Source: Molossus alvarezi (taxonomy: Eukaryota; Chordata; Mammalia; Chiroptera; Molossidae). Taken from it: 64,000 nt of DNA. Position 1 is the first letter of the stretch, and each line of letters starts with the position of its first letter. The notes beneath the pieces are model-generated. The model saw only the letters and a program-made list of their open reading frames with translations, did no database searches and was not told the DNA's origin. Shown one piece after another: positions 62,947 to 64,000 of this stretch. Both the position numbers and the translations under genes were made by a program. The stretch covers positions 106,342,551 to 106,406,550 of the forward strand of contig CM073895.1 of NCBI GenBank assembly GCA_037176705.1. The letters run 5' to 3'.

Positions 62947-64000
62947 ATACTTGGAAAAAGTTTGGTTTCTGCTGCAGCAGTTGGTTTCACATGATTCTTA
63001 CTCAGAACAGTGAACCAACGTATATCCAAGACTGAATCATTGGAAAGATTGATAACTACTGGTGTCACACATGGGCATTCCTGAAGCAGTGAAACTGAAC
63101 ACATCTAAAGTGATGTAGTTGAAACATTGGTTGTCTCCATGCAAGGAGTAAATCCATGAATTGGAAGACACTGACAATACCAAGGGTTTTTCACATTGAA
63201 CATCTCTGTGAATGAGAACAAGAGGAGTGTTTTAGAGAAAATGCACTTGTGCAGTGGACCTGGGTATCATTTCAATTACTTACACACTAACTATGCCCGG
63301 TGTGCAGGGCATACTTTACATTGGAGTGTCAAACAGTGTTGTAAGTAAATGCAGGAGTCTGCCTTCTTTCCTATGTGACCAGGAAAGACAACCTGTACTA
63401 GTTGATGAGGCAGCCTTTCCACATACTACCTTTTAGCCCTGCATATGTGTTGTTTCCCTGGAAGTGTCTATGAGTCATCTTGATATCCTGCAAAGTCTGG
63501 GCTGCAGAAATCAAACACATTGGTTAGGGCAATGTTCAGGTCATGGAAATCTATACCCTATTCAGTTCTACACACATTCTTTAAAGTTGTCACCGAATGA
63601 ATCAGTGTCATTCTTGGATCCCACATGCATTTCACTGTTTGTACCGATTTCCTCACAAAACATAAGGAGTAGATACCTGTTTTCTCCTGAGAATTCAAAG
63701 TAAACGCTTTCCATCATTGTGAAATGCTGGAATTGTACCTTGTTCTTGAATGGAAGCTCCCGAACCTATCTTTCTAATTCCCTGTGACATATTCAGCCTA
63801 TTTCTTGATAACTGACAAGTACTCAATCCCCTTATTCCACCCATTAGAACAAAAAGGGATCAATTTAAAATAGGGAGTGTCAGTCTTTGAACAATGGTCA
63901 TGGATTCACTTGTTTCAAGACTATTTCCCCGAAGAACCTATGGGAATACACTGGCATAGTCAAAAGTGTTCATGACTGGTGTTCTTCCTGTGCAGAATAA
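62947..64000 (+). repeat. Monomer 33, partial, right subfamily
   Basis: First 1054 bp only, so the CENP-B-like site is not reached. It has a relatively high load of private changes (GCTGCAGCAG, CCTGCAAAGTC, GGATCCCACATGC, TTCTTCCTG) and two 1-bp losses. Confidence 0.95.

Larger units (their letters stand above)
1..64000 (+). repeat. Tandem satellite array, ~1961-bp monomer, 32 full copies plus one partial
   Basis: The anchor ATACTTGG (CATACTTGG context in one copy) recurs at 1, 1962, 3924, 5867, 7828, 9789, 11750, 13711, 15672, 17633, 19576, 21537, 23480, 25440, 27401, 29362, 31323, 33283, 35244, 37205, 39441, 41402, 43352, 45311, 47272, 49230, 51191, 53152, 55112, 57071, 59028, 60987 and 62947. 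Spacing is 1957-1962 bp except for three 1943-bp copies with a shared 18-bp deletion, one 1950-bp copy with microdeletions, and one 2236-bp copy holding a SINE. All copies point the same way. The unit is AT-rich, has no long open frame and no recognisable gene or transposon body. I do not recognise it as a named satellite. The choice of monomer start is arbitrary. A centromeric or pericentromeric location is inferred from array structure and CENP-B-box-like sites, not shown directly. Confidence 0.98.
38119..64000 (+). repeat. Diverged right zone, second satellite subfamily
   Basis: From just right of the SINE most copies share alternative states: GTTGTACTG instead of GTTGTTCAG before the CENP-B-like site's downstream T-run, AAAGTGATGTAG near +180, and CAGTGAACCAACG near +85. 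They also carry more private substitutions and 1-7 bp indels. Copy 22 is a mosaic with left-type sequence in its first 250 bp. Confidence 0.8.

Noticed and set aside
1..64000. CRISPR array or prokaryotic repeat
   Set aside because: Units are nearly 2 kb and directly adjacent with no spacers, and a mammalian SINE is inserted in them.
1..64000. Inverted units or palindromic array structure
   Set aside because: Every anchor occurrence is on the plus strand, with no orientation switch.

Overview
The whole window is non-coding tandem satellite DNA from a eukaryote, almost certainly a mammal and probably a bat. A unit of about 1961 bp is repeated head to tail, always in the same orientation. There are 32 complete copies plus a 33rd cut off by the right end, and both window edges lie inside the array. 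The only other component is one tRNA-derived SINE at 37841-38103. Its head, body and poly(A) tail look like the bat VES family, which is the basis for the bat call. I see no protein-coding gene, RNA gene (apart from the SINE's own Pol III promoter), CRISPR or prokaryotic feature. The short ORFs that recur once per unit are by-products of the repetition.

Layout. Copies 1-19 and the left part of copy 20 (about 1-37,840) form a homogenised zone. Four related monomer types, called A, B, C and D here, occur in the order A-B-C-D twice in the first 15.7 kb, giving a higher-order repeat of about 7.84 kb. The order then becomes scrambled by chimeric monomers and conversion-like patches. Copy 20 carries the SINE. 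From about 38.1 kb to the right end the copies belong mostly to a second, more diverged subfamily with more single-base changes and small indels. That zone has its own local duplications, for example 55112-57070 matching 60987-62946.

The most interesting signal is a 17-bp site at about position 1211-1227 of each unit. On the minus strand it reads TTTCGTGTGAAGCGGGT. It matches all nine essential bases of the CENP-B box (nTTCGnnnnAnnCGGGn) and 14 of 17 positions of the common full consensus. It is intact in 24 of the 32 complete copies. Three copies in the left zone (3, 10 and 12) share an 18-bp deletion that cuts the box in half. Five copies at the right (27, 28, 30, 31 and 32) have lost it by a point change at a CpG. 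This suggests a long-unit centromeric or pericentromeric satellite with CENP-B binding capacity that is gained, lost and spread by repeat turnover. Binding itself is inference; the motif and its pattern of loss are read directly from the sequence.
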